From assembly GCA_964441285.1 (NCBI GenBank), contig CAYTUK010000011.1, positions 16,759-80,758 of the forward strand: a DNA stretch of 64,000 nucleotides, read 5' to 3'. This stretch comes from S010-25 sp964441285. Lineage in GTDB: Bacteria; Pseudomonadota; Gammaproteobacteria; SZUA-229. Each line of letters opens with the position of its first letter. Position 1 is the stretch's first letter. The translations under genes were made by a program, and so were the position numbers. The notes under the pieces were generated by a model. The model ran no database searches. It was given only the letters and a program-made list of their open reading frames with translations, and was not told the DNA's origin. Below are positions 56,401 through 61,855 of this stretch, one piece after another.

Positions 56401-59400
56401 TGGTGGCATGAGTCTTTCTGGAAATATAGTTGTGGGTAATGGTGATACGAAAAGTAAGTCTATCGCAGTTGCTATTGGCGGAAAGGGAGGTAATGGTAAT
56501 GTTTCCGGCAATGTTAATGTTACAAATAATGGGAATATTGAAGTATTTGGTAAACGTTCGGATGGTATTTTTGCCCAATCCATCGGTGGCGGTGGTGGTA
56601 ATGGTGCCTTTGCTATGGCGCTGTCCAGTAACCTGTTAACTAACCCGAAAAAAAATCCAGCCCCTATGCTGACTAATTTTGCGCTTGGTGGTGACGGTGG
56701 TGACGGTGCCAACAGTGGTAATGTGGTGGTCAACCACAATGGTTCCATTACTGTTCATGGTGATAAAGCTTACGGTATTTATGCCCAATCTGTTGCCGGT
56801 GGTGGTGGTACAGTCGGTTTTGCTATTTCCAGTCCGGTGTGGATGGCAACAAATATGATTGTCCCTGTGGTTCTTGGTAGCCGTGATGGTACCACGGGCA
56901 CTGCTGGGAATGTTGCAGTGAATACTAACGGTGCCATTACTGTGCTAGGTAACAATAGTCATGCCTATTTTGCACAATCTGTTAGCGGTGGTGGTGGCAA
57001 TGTAAATATGTTTCTGGATGTAAGCAAAATTGCGCAGAAAAAGGCAAGTGGCAGTGTTGTTAATCCCGTTAATGGTGGTGCACCACAAGGCGGCGGTGCT
57101 AAAGAGCTAGCCTTTATTTCAAACACGCTGAAGTTGGGGGCGATTAAATCAGGTATCACTGCAGCGGGTGATTTTGTTACCAGACAAATTGGTGACTTAA
57201 TTACACTGGGCAAAAATGCATCCGCTTCATCTACTCAGTCAGTTGGTGGTGGTGGTGGGAGCGCGAATGAGGATATTGTTATTAATCCGGATGCAAAAGT
57301 TAAGCTGGATCTGCTGCTCGGTAGTGAGAATACCAATGACAGTCATGGTGGGGATATTAAGTCCGATCGTACCGGTAATGTGTCTACTTCTGGTGACACT
57401 TCAAAAGGAACATCGGTTCAATCCATTGGTGGTGGCGGTGGTGAGCTAACGGTGGCGGTGGAAAAAGTGCCTGACTCAACGCCAACAAACGGGTCGGCAG
57501 CCGCATTATCCACATCCTCACCGGTTAGATCCTTGCAAGTTATACAACGGCGTCTGCTTGCAGCAAATGACAAATCAAAATTCGGCCTGGCGACGATGCC
57601 GGGTTCGCAGACAATTAATGACAGTAATGCTGCCACGGTACTTACCATGGGGGCAATCGGAAGTTTGAATAATAATGGTGGTATTATCAATTCGACCTAT
57701 ATTGGCGATGCTCAAACAATGGGTAATCGCTCGCCAGGTATGCTTATTCAGAGTATCGGTGGTGGTGGCGGTGATGTACGTATCAGTGGTGTCAATAGTG
57801 TTAGCGCCAGTTTTGGAGGTACAGCTGGCACCACCGGAAACGGCGGTAATATTGATATAACCAATAATGGCAATATCCTCACCAAAGGCGAACAGTCGCA
57901 CGGTATTATTTTACAAAGTATCGGTGGTGGTGGTGGTACAGTTTTTACCGATCTTCAGCAACAAAATGTTAGTATCGCTACACACTCAGACAATAAGGGG
58001 TCTGGTGGTGACATTATTTTCCAGCAGACAGGTGATATTACGACAACAGGAAACAACTCCATTGCATTGCTTGCTCAAAGTTTGGGTGGTGGTGGTGGCG
58101 TGCTTGACCGCTTATTTATTAATAGTGCGGGTGGTCAGGGTACCTCAGGTAAAATTAATCTTCACATTAACGGCAACATGGTTGCCAGTGGTGTTAACGG
58201 TATTGCTGTTTATGCACAATCCGTTGCGGCTGATGGGGAAGGAAATATTACCATTAACCTGCCACAGGATAAGCAACTGATTGGTGGTACGGGTGGCGCA
58301 GCCCTGGTTATGTCAGGAGGTGTTGATAATCATTTTATTAGTTATGGTAGCGTTATGACTAAGGATCTGGTTAGTGGTATGGCGATTTATGGCACCACAG
58401 GCAATGACCAGATTGAAAACTATAAGGTACTTGATGGTCAGGTTGATCTTGGTGCGGGTAATAATTCTTTTGTGAATCATAAACAGGCCATTTTTATTCC
58501 TGGAAAAATATTAAATCTAGGCGCATCAGGGAATCTTTTAGTTAACGATGGCACGATGGCAGTTGGTGATACGAATTTAGCTCAGCATACACAATTGAAA
58601 GGGAGCTTTTCACAATCTAAAGATGCTAAAAACTTTGTGGAACTTGATTTTGGTAGTAATCAGATTGATAGCATTACGGCAACAGGTACAGTATCTCTGG
58701 CTGGAAAAATTCATCTGGCGCTACTCAATCCACAAAATATTGTATCCGGAAATTTTTCCAAGGTACTATTTTCGGCTGAGCAGGGAGTCACTGACAATGG
58801 TCTATCATTATCAAGCTTTAAGTCCAGAGTATTTACAACCAGTCTGCGGTATCCAAACGCTAATATGGCGACTTTAAATTATAATGTTGATTTTGCACCT
58901 CACGGCATGGGAACAAACTTACTTCGTGTTGGTGATTATTTCAACAACGTACAAAATGCCGGTAGTTCTCCCAAACTGGCGGAGATAGTGAAATTATTGA
59001 TATATATTCCAGATGATAAAAGTTATCGTCACGCATTATCACAAATGAGTCCGGAGTTTTATGGGGAGCAACAGTTAAAATTGATAAATGATAATGATAA
59101 ATTTCAACAATCATTAATGAGTTGCCATGAAGCCGATGGAAAATATCGATTTACCCGTGAAGGTAGTTGTATGTGGGCAAACTACCAAACTGAAAATATA
59201 AGCCATAATTCGTATGCGGATTATAAAGACTCACGTATAACCAGTGATCGTTTTTCCCTGGGCTCACAAAAAACTTTTGATAACGACTGGTCGGCAGGTA
59301 TTGCTATATCACAGGCAGATAGTACCGGCTGGGGTTATAATAATGCCTGGCATTCCAAAGGCCATACCAATCAATTCGGTTTATCTTTAAAATATCGTCA

Positions 59401-59995
59401 GCAAGGCACCAAGATTTCTGCAGCAATATCTATTGGTCAAAGTGATACAAACACCTTACGTGTTGGTGAACTTCTGGGTAGCTATGCAACGCATGTTAAC
59501 CGTCGCTTGAATACTCTGGGTGGTTTATTGCGAATATCGCACAATCTTGAAAATGATAGCAGCTATATGTTGCCTTATCTTGATCTTGGGGTCACACAGA
59601 TAAAAGCGAAGGATGCAACAGAATCAGGGCTGGGCTCACTGAATCTTGTACTGCCCGCTAATACAGAGACGCATCGTTTTGTTCGCCCGGGTATCGAGAC
59701 AGGTATGGAGGGGAGGTTGACCGATCACATAAAGTTACGCGGGTTTATAAATTTCTCTATACAGCACCGGCTGTCGGGGTCTAAAACCTATGCTGTAGCG
59801 GGTTTTCAGGCAGCACCAGCAGGCGCAGGTTATATGGCAATCCCTGTTGATATCGGCCAGAACCTGTTTAATGTGCAACTTGGTTTAGACCTTATTAGCA
59901 CAAAAAATCTGTCGCTTAGCGTTAAATACAACGCCACTATCAGTGATAATATCTCGATTCATTCCACAGAAGTGAGGTTTAGTGTCCCGTTTTAG
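44429..59995 (+). CDS. Giant glycine-rich repeat autotransporter adhesin (type Va)
   Basis: Single uninterrupted gene of about 5190 codons. Start: the ATG at 44429 or the one at 44483; neither has a good ribosome site. The signal peptide ends LTVILTAQVLA. A unique region of about 200 residues is followed by the repeat passenger, about 68 units of about 65 residues. Each unit ends in G.(I/V).AQS(I/V)GGGGGNGG and contains a GG.GG..G.V.V...G.I.T.G strand pattern, suggesting a very long beta-solenoid. After the repeats comes a stalk with two cysteines (SCHEADG..REGSCMWANY), then a C-terminal autotransporter barrel of about 280 residues ending VRFSVPF. Likely role: cell-surface adhesin or biofilm/sheath fibre. 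It is flanked by a kinase/regulator pair. Similar very large proteins are known in Proteobacteria; no specific ligand can be named. Confidence 0.9.
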   Translation: MIVNNIKNKTINRHRHSSMFVLPHCRLHNLIIRFCLCLCLTVILTAQVLAATATPNTKVGDFITNPVTGTDEQVVALLKDNSGLVINVVTDTGFVFFTRTTVGDQFQSSDPANTNTYQVVGVTLNTTTQLVESVDVNLSTDVGATPAVTPTSLATYDDQSATFNAVPASAAGDPPGTAFNPLPNGSGPINENHVGGSGGGGKNAYGFRFCIPLVGCNTIGKKGSNGHGGHTGPTVNRTVSISHGGITATNTSQDGIRVTSTGGKGGKGGDSYGNIKAYRGGNGGNGGKITLVNHTTVKTTGRKAHGIEVISRSGKGGKGGSGRIFAASGSGGNARSGGRVAITNDNSIETGGDNAHGIYGLSVGGTGGSGGSGWGIVGKGGSGAAGGKGGQVFITNNALIHTKGRGSHGILGQSIGGTGGNGGDAGGIVAFGGGSSTGGAANNVTITQQSAGNIVTDGTYAIGIFGQSVGGSGGDGGAAGGIVSFGASAGSGNRAGNVKITTDAGSFVTTNGNYSAAIFGQSVGGGGGSAAPTGGVVSLGGKGGSGGNGATVSITNGSTVSTTGKYSFGLFGQSIGGGGGSAAGTGGLVALGGGGSAGGSAGNVTITNLITGVVHTGGESGHAIFAQSIGGGGGSGAAAGGLVALGGKGSSGGHSGTVTIKNKGTLTTDGVDARGIFSQSIGGGGGSGGGSGGLFALGGKSSKGSNGGTVKVANTGNITTSKKGADAIFAQSIGGGGGSGASSGGLVALGGSGSGGGTGGVVDITNSGIVTTADNLARGIFAQSIGGGGGSGGTNGGLVSIGGSAGGASNASAVTINNTGKIQTQGDWSTGVFAQSIGGGGGSGGNSDGVLLTIGGKGGSGGNAGKVSVSQGGFIRTGGNDAAGIFAQAVGGGGGNGGSSNSGSLFAGVAIGGAGGAGGDGADVLVSMNTFDLGGNIIPSSILTSGDRSGGVLAQSVGGGGGNGGAAIQATAGTFGSVSVALGGSGSAGGQGGHVDLNGTGNVSTSGNNATGVTLQSVGGGGGNGGLTVSASLQVGIGGAAVGVALGGSSGSGGNGGHVASSLSGDITTAGALSTGFIAQSVGGGGGNGGTAISAVGSIGATGSAAIGVGIGGSGSGGGVGGVVDIALNGSVTTKGNQSTGVVIQSIGGGGGNGGMTVAAVGSAAVVGSGALSVGVGGSGGSGGNAGATTANIISNVSTQGDGSSGIIVQAVGGGGGNGGMSVAASTSGAGIGSGAISIGVGGTGGNGGQGDIVTADYSGVLQTDSDNSTGILIQSVGGGGGNGGGNISASLSGAGGGSGTVDVGLGGSGSHAGNGGRTGVKKAVTMSATGQVITKGNNSTAIIAQSIGGGGGNGGYNISANGSGAGAGSGAVSVGLGGNGSGGGNGKDVDAIITSVISTLGSSSTGFLAQSVGGGGGNGGFNVAGSLSGAGAGSGAVAIGLGGKGATGGVSGLVTASSSGSITTMGTDSAGFVAQSIGGGGGNGGFNVSASASVGGIGSGGVSIGLGGAGSGAGAGGQVASTSSGKVTTSGDGSTGILAQSIGGGGGNGGFNVSASASAAGAGSAAIAVGLGGSGGSGGLGGEVGLAVTNDVNTAGANASGVVAQSIGGGGGNGSFNVAGTGSGAGVGSGSISVGLGGSGGSGGDSNVVITSYTGILETQGDHSTGLLAQSIGGGGGNGLNNIAASLSGSSTGSGAIGVGLGGNGGVAGNGGKTGVDLAVTLTSAGKVITHGKEANGITAQSIGGGGGNGGYNVSADGSVSGVGSGAVTIGLGGAGAGGGMGKNVSASSNSTIVTYGNHSTGFLAQSIGGGGGNGGFNVSGSLSVAGAGSGGITIGLGGTGASGGNAGDVTTVSNGNITTAGDGSAGFITQSIGGGGGNGAFNVSGSASGAGIGSGAINLGLGGSGGGAAAGGKVNVTSSGDVITTGSTATGILVQSIGGGGGNGGFDVSGALSGAATGSGGVSVGLGGSAGSGGAGGMVHVTVNNNVTTSKQASSGIVAQSIGGGGGNGAFNVSGALSGAGTGSGAKSIGIGGTGGNGGNGDKVSADITSGVKTSGLNSTGVLIQSVGGGGGNGAFNVSGAPSGAGTGSGASSEGFGGSGGMGGTGGSIHSILNGFVTTIGNNSSAVVAQSIGGGGGNGGMTVAGSFSGGGTGSGAASIGTGGSGGGGGISSVVDNSIIAIINTYGNASVGVLAQSVGGGGGNGAIATSGTISLAGTGSGGASAGIGGAGGAGGHSAAITNHVENSVSTAGDDAAGIVAQSIGGGGGNGAMTIAGTFSAAGTGSGAVSVSVGGSGGGGGYSASVNNSVKATVKTLGVRSTGVLAQSVGGGGGNGGLTIAGTTTVAGTGTGAASVGVGGSGGSGGDSAAVANRVEGSVETHGNDAAGVIAQSIGGGGGNGGLATSSTVAASGTGAAAVAVAVGGAGGGGGNSATVNNVVMATVNTAGDNATGVLAQSVGGGGGNGGIAIAGSVSAAGKGSGSVAVGTGGSGGDGGISAAVTNKVNGDVTTAGKGASGIVVQSIGGGGGTGGMTISDAVSASGGVGGAVAVGVGGSGGGGGLSSEVTNTVVGQTVTAGDNATGILIQSVGGGGGNGGMSVTGALSVAKNGSGAVGIGVGGSGGLGGDSAKVSNSVDGRVFTQGKNSSGIIVQSVGGGGGNGGLTVSSVISVAKTGSGAVSIGVGGVGGDGGLAADVFNTITNGFIQTQGKNSTGILTQSIGGGGGNGGLITGNSISGAKTGSGALAVAVGGVGGGGGNAGNANSTITGGVITTEDSSTGILTQSVGGSGGNGGISVAGSLNLSKENGGSLAVGVGGFGGNGGDAGSVSSTVNTTVLHNQIGTKGQNSTAIIAQSIGGGGGNGGTNVSDSVNLAGKNGAAIGVGTGGFGGGGGNSADVNLTVTADVVTEGNNSHGLVAQSVGGGGGNGATNVSGSLNITKSGTGGSAAIGVGGFGGSGGNAGNVAVTYAGTISAQPRSFIPQTTDPVTGAVIAAHYITKAGDGSDGILAQSIGGGGGNGGTNVSGALSFASSKNGGNGHALVVGVGGFGGGGGNAGVVDLTVTGGNKITSSGDERSAIIAQSVGGGGGNGAFNFSGGIVTDAPIVFGVGGLGGDGGRADKVTVDATTDIATTGNKSYGILAQSVGGGGGNGGLNISGSFSYNKEANIPAITIGLGGFGGAGNISKDVTVTHNGTITTNGQSAHGIYAQSIAGGGGDGGYNFSLGAALADSNNSGGNKDVTIVVGIGGHSGTGADAGNVVVTSSGKLTTKGDQARGILAQSIGGGGGNGGLNFSGNITQNSSLITMGIGGFGSGGGNSGSVTVNRGTITAAAGTISTTGALAHGIEATSIGGGGGDAGMNLVVGFSKAGSGAGSTGGGSGSQRKHPQHTGIDPSVFTNYDAVLTQLEGRNKPDSASAGDTGKSAFAVQIAIGGAGGGAGDGNIVKVDNIGDIITNAKQSYGLLAQSIGGGGGNAYINIAATYIDKNKRNKGFNLVLGGATGNGGNGAKVNVDQQGAIETFGTDSYGILAQSVGGGGGNAGLDFAYTKASGGKVGISLGRRGGSGGTGDDVTLNAAGGVSTHGDGAYALLAQSVGNGGGNSSSRSFSVEKASAKENTPSRSAGVAIGIEGGIGGSAGNVKLTAKDQISTDGDNAFAIFAQSVGGGGGNAGSATGFGISSESANLTMGGSGGTGGSGGVIDIISSAQIHTKGKSSIGILGQSIGGGGGTGGMARDILLSGAGTGAALTMGGNGGQGSSSGKVTIENSGVIVTEGENAYGVLGQSLGGGGGNGGMTISTLRNKTTDKGTQLAVAVGGNGGTGATGGDVLLTNRSSIGTSGRGAIGVFAQSIGGGGGNAKQVITSSLSSAGAGNKISIGIGGTGGTGGTGGKVDVRNLKSLAGIAGEIVTAQTNSHGIFAMSIGGGGGTGSTIVTANTSLKAGEKNPANSLAFSLGGAGGTGGKSGDVSVTNDIGITTYGTQSHGIIAQSIGGGGGDGGMSLSGNIVVGNGDTKSKSIAVAIGGKGGNGNVSGNVNVTNNGNIEVFGKRSDGIFAQSIGGGGGNGAFAMALSSNLLTNPKKNPAPMLTNFALGGDGGDGANSGNVVVNHNGSITVHGDKAYGIYAQSVAGGGGTVGFAISSPVWMATNMIVPVVLGSRDGTTGTAGNVAVNTNGAITVLGNNSHAYFAQSVSGGGGNVNMFLDVSKIAQKKASGSVVNPVNGGAPQGGGAKELAFISNTLKLGAIKSGITAAGDFVTRQIGDLITLGKNASASSTQSVGGGGGSANEDIVINPDAKVKLDLLLGSENTNDSHGGDIKSDRTGNVSTSGDTSKGTSVQSIGGGGGELTVAVEKVPDSTPTNGSAAALSTSSPVRSLQVIQRRLLAANDKSKFGLATMPGSQTINDSNAATVLTMGAIGSLNNNGGIINSTYIGDAQTMGNRSPGMLIQSIGGGGGDVRISGVNSVSASFGGTAGTTGNGGNIDITNNGNILTKGEQSHGIILQSIGGGGGTVFTDLQQQNVSIATHSDNKGSGGDIIFQQTGDITTTGNNSIALLAQSLGGGGGVLDRLFINSAGGQGTSGKINLHINGNMVASGVNGIAVYAQSVAADGEGNITINLPQDKQLIGGTGGAALVMSGGVDNHFISYGSVMTKDLVSGMAIYGTTGNDQIENYKVLDGQVDLGAGNNSFVNHKQAIFIPGKILNLGASGNLLVNDGTMAVGDTNLAQHTQLKGSFSQSKDAKNFVELDFGSNQIDSITATGTVSLAGKIHLALLNPQNIVSGNFSKVLFSAEQGVTDNGLSLSSFKSRVFTTSLRYPNANMATLNYNVDFAPHGMGTNLLRVGDYFNNVQNAGSSPKLAEIVKLLIYIPDDKSYRHALSQMSPEFYGEQQLKLINDNDKFQQSLMSCHEADGKYRFTREGSCMWANYQTENISHNSYADYKDSRITSDRFSLGSQKTFDNDWSAGIAISQADSTGWGYNNAWHSKGHTNQFGLSLKYRQQGTKISAAISIGQSDTNTLRVGELLGSYATHVNRRLNTLGGLLRISHNLENDSSYMLPYLDLGVTQIKAKDATESGLGSLNLVLPANTETHRFVRPGIETGMEGRLTDHIKLRGFINFSIQHRLSGSKTYAVAGFQAAPAGAGYMAIPVDIGQNLFNVQLGLDLISTKNLSLSVKYNATISDNISIHSTEVRFSVPF
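48242..50617 (+). repeat. Higher-order repeat: two blocks of 1188 nt (6 units each)
   Basis: The unit-start codon after GGT in the GIL(I/A)QS-type motif recurs at 48242, 49430 and 50618, exactly 1188 nt apart each time. Corresponding units in the two blocks share features not found in neighbours. For example, both blocks open with a unit extended by GNGG(R/K)TGV..AVT...G.VIT.G, followed by a unit reading NGGYN(I/V)SA and ending STGFLAQS. Confidence 0.75.
51008..52570 (+). repeat. Higher-order repeat: two-unit (390-nt) block, four copies
   Basis: Equivalent codons of the GVLAQSVGG-type motif lie at 51008, 51398, 51788 and 52178 (390 nt each), then 52571 (393 nt). Odd and even units alternate in sequence: odd units carry NNSV.ATV.T.G...TGVLAQSV, even units carry SAA(I/V).N.V...V.T.G.DAAG(I/V).AQSI. 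Confidence 0.75.
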
Positions 59996-60172
59996 AATGT
60001 GGCAGGTGATTTTGATGGCCGTTTAGATAACGTGCTGATCATTCAACGTACAATAAAGACGTAGTTACACGAGGGTGCAAAGGGATGTCCGTATCACGAA
60101 TTTACAGATGTAAAGTATTCTGACAACCTGGCTACCTAAAGAATCTTGTCGTCATTAGTTTCCTTGATATAA

Positions 60173-60210
60173 GGGGTTTGAAGTCCAAAGGTACGAAAAC
60201 GTACGCTAAG
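60173..60210. repeat. 38-bp terminal inverted repeat of a Tn3-family transposon
   Basis: Begins GGGGTTTGAAGTCC and ends GTACGCTAAG, exactly 38 bp. It matches the Tn3-family end pattern (GGGG at the outer tip, GAAAAC in the middle, ACGCTAAG/ACGTTAAG at the inner end). It lies five bases beyond the end of the transposase C-terminus encoded leftward, the normal position. No second end is visible in the window. Confidence 0.85.
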
Positions 60211-60214
60211 GCAA

Positions 60215-61003
60215 TCAATCATCATCAGATGGCTGCTTCAGCGGCCTGAGTTGTCCTTTCATAATCTGTTCAGCAAGCGTAAATGAATAATGCCCCAGTA
60301 CGTTAATGTGACCGTAACCCAGGGGCGAAAGTCTATTCTCATCTTCTTCTTTAATTTCCATGGTCTGGCGTGTATGGTCCAGAGCTTCCTGCATGTAGAT
60401 TATATTCCATAGCACCACTGCATTGGTGACTAAACCTAGCGCACCTAACTGATCTTCTTGCCCTTCTCTATAACGTTTTCGGATTTCACCACGTTGTCCA
60501 TGACAAATAATTCTAGCGACGGAGTGTCTTCCTTCGCCTCGGTTTAACTCTATTACCCATGTGGAACAGCGAGGAGCCAACTTTTCTTTACCTAAAAGCC
60601 GTGCCTGGAAAAAATCTGAAGATTTACCCCAGTCATGAAATAGAGCTGAAATTGCTGTTAGGCTCTTGATTAATGGCAAATAATGCCAGTCATTTTCCCA
60701 TTGGTTTTTTATAATGTCCTTTTGTGTGCTATTGACTGGGACACAACCTTCTAAATTAAATTTACGTCTATTCCCCACAATCCAAACCAGCTCACTGCGA
60801 CTTCGACTTCTCATCCAGAAACAGCTTACTGCTGTATTTTTAGTCACTGTTTTCCGTAGTAATTTCTTTACCGCATGCAAACCTTCATTGGTAATAACAG
60901 TCTGCCATGTGCGATTGCCAATACGGTTGGCAAAGGCATCTAATACCCGGCGACTTTTGTTGAGGGCTTTTTTTTCGCATTGGGCAACGAAGGTGACCAT
61001 CAT
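60215..61003 (-). pseudogene. Chimera: N-terminus of type I-F Cas3 (Cas2-3) fused in frame to Tn3 transposase C-terminus
   Basis: 262 residues. Residues 1 to about 140 match the I-F Cas2-Cas3 N-terminus: FVAQCEKKALNKSRRVLDAF, NRTWQTVITNEGL, LRKTVTKNTAVSCFW, the Cas2-like domain, then the opening of the HD nuclease, LFHDWGK (121-127). From about residue 148 the sequence is TnpA of the Tn3 family: WVIELNRGEGRHSVARI, ICHGQRGEIRKRYREGQEDQ, LGALGLVTNAVVLWN, RLSPLGYGHINVLGHYSF, and the end beside the 38-bp terminal repeat. Thus most of HD and all of the helicase are lost, and the transposase lacks its catalytic core. The start overlaps the stop of the upstream Bro-N frame (ATGA). Neither parent activity is expected. 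Confidence 0.88.
60964..61003. repeat. 40-bp direct repeat, copy 1 (first codons of cas3)
   Basis: Identical over 40 bases to 63003-63042. It covers the cas3 start codon and the first 13 codons (MMVTFVAQCEKKA). Confidence 0.9.
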
Positions 61004-61855
61004 CTGGTTTTACCTTTGTGTTTTTTGATGGTTTTTTTGTTGCCTGGTGGTAAGTAGTTATTTTTACTTATAACTTTTTTACCGGTTTTAGTTTCCAGTT
61101 CTTTACGCGCTTTTTTTGCTATGCCACCACCTGTTTTAGCTGCCGCTGTATTTTCTACCATCCCGGTTGCTTCTTCAGTTTCTGCTATTTGTCGTGTGGA
61201 TAGTTCCGCTAGTGCGGTAAAAATTAGCTCGGCTTCGCTCATGTGGTCACGCAAGTTCTGGGTTTTTAATTCTTTTAGTGACTTATGGTCTTTTATATTA
61301 ATGCCAGTCCATTCCTGATGAATAATATTGGTGAGGATGGCAAATTCTTTACCCTGCTTTATATCATGTCCGCCCCAGTAATCGGTAAGTTTGTTGCGTG
61401 TTTCCTGCCCCATCATATCGCTGCTGTATCCACTTATCACTGCACCCGTGTTTTTGCCAGGTTTCTCTGGCACGATTGAGTGATAATGCTGGATCGGCCA
61501 TTTCCTGCATGCGCTCATAACCCACTTTAGCTAACCATAGTTTTATGGGTTCAGCCCTGGGGCTGGGAATGGATTGCACCAGTCTCAGCAAGGTTTCAGC
61601 TGTAGCGGTATCAGTGAGTCGTTGTTTGCCATCAGTGGACTTCATTTTCAACTGGTGACAATTTGTCACCAGTTGACTACCCTCATCGTTAAGTCGTTGT
61701 TTTAACTTATTCCAGTATTTTCTCGCTGTTTGATAATCATCTTGTTGGGTTAATACCTGCACAATATCAACCACGGAAAACCACCAGATTTCGGCTTCTT
61801 CATCATAAACGCGGCGTATCTGGTAATCCTCAAATAATGTCATATCAGTTTTCAT
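61000..61855 (-). pseudogene. Bro-N domain (phage antirepressor/DinD-like) protein, frameshifted, embedded in the cas operon
   Basis: The frame from the ATG at 61855 reads MKTDMTLFEDYQIRRVYDEE, then WWFSVVDIVQVLTQQDDYQTARKYW (the Bro-N domain), LVTNCHQLKM, SIPSPRAEPIKLWLAKVGYERMQEMADPAL and SDKWIQQR. At about 61416-61420 the family sequence (RMMGQETRNKLTDYW) continues in another frame, consistent with one extra base. That second frame runs NIIHQEWTGINIKDH, LRDHMSEAELIFTALAELST, KKARKELETKTGKKV to 61000. Together the family's usual length (about 285 aa) is complete. Its start overlaps the cas1 stop by 11 bases and its stop overlaps the cas3 start, so it fits the operon without gaps. Function in the operon is unknown. 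Confidence 0.8.

Larger units (their letters stand above)
45191..58245 (+). repeat. Coding tandem repeat, about 68 units of ~192 nt
   Basis: Counting the AQS(I/V)GGGGG-type motif by eye gives about 68 units, from GIRVTSTGGK near 45191 to AVYAQSVAADG near 58240. The first four or five and the last eight or so are diverged (for example GIEVISRSGKGG and AQSVSGGGG). The central units are most regular. The GGTGGTGG-type core recurs in each unit with synonymous variation, so the array is old but still homogeneous in protein sequence. Confidence 0.88.

Noticed and set aside
45623..57901. Many long antisense frames under the adhesin, rich in PPPPP and TTTAT-type residues (up to 282 codons)
   Set aside because: They mirror GGN-rich codons on the coding strand, recur once per repeat unit, have no starts with ribosome sites and no family resemblance.
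45191..58245. Could the regular GGTGGT repeats be a CRISPR or satellite array?
   Set aside because: They are within one open frame, vary synonymously and encode a consistent protein motif, so they are coding repeats.
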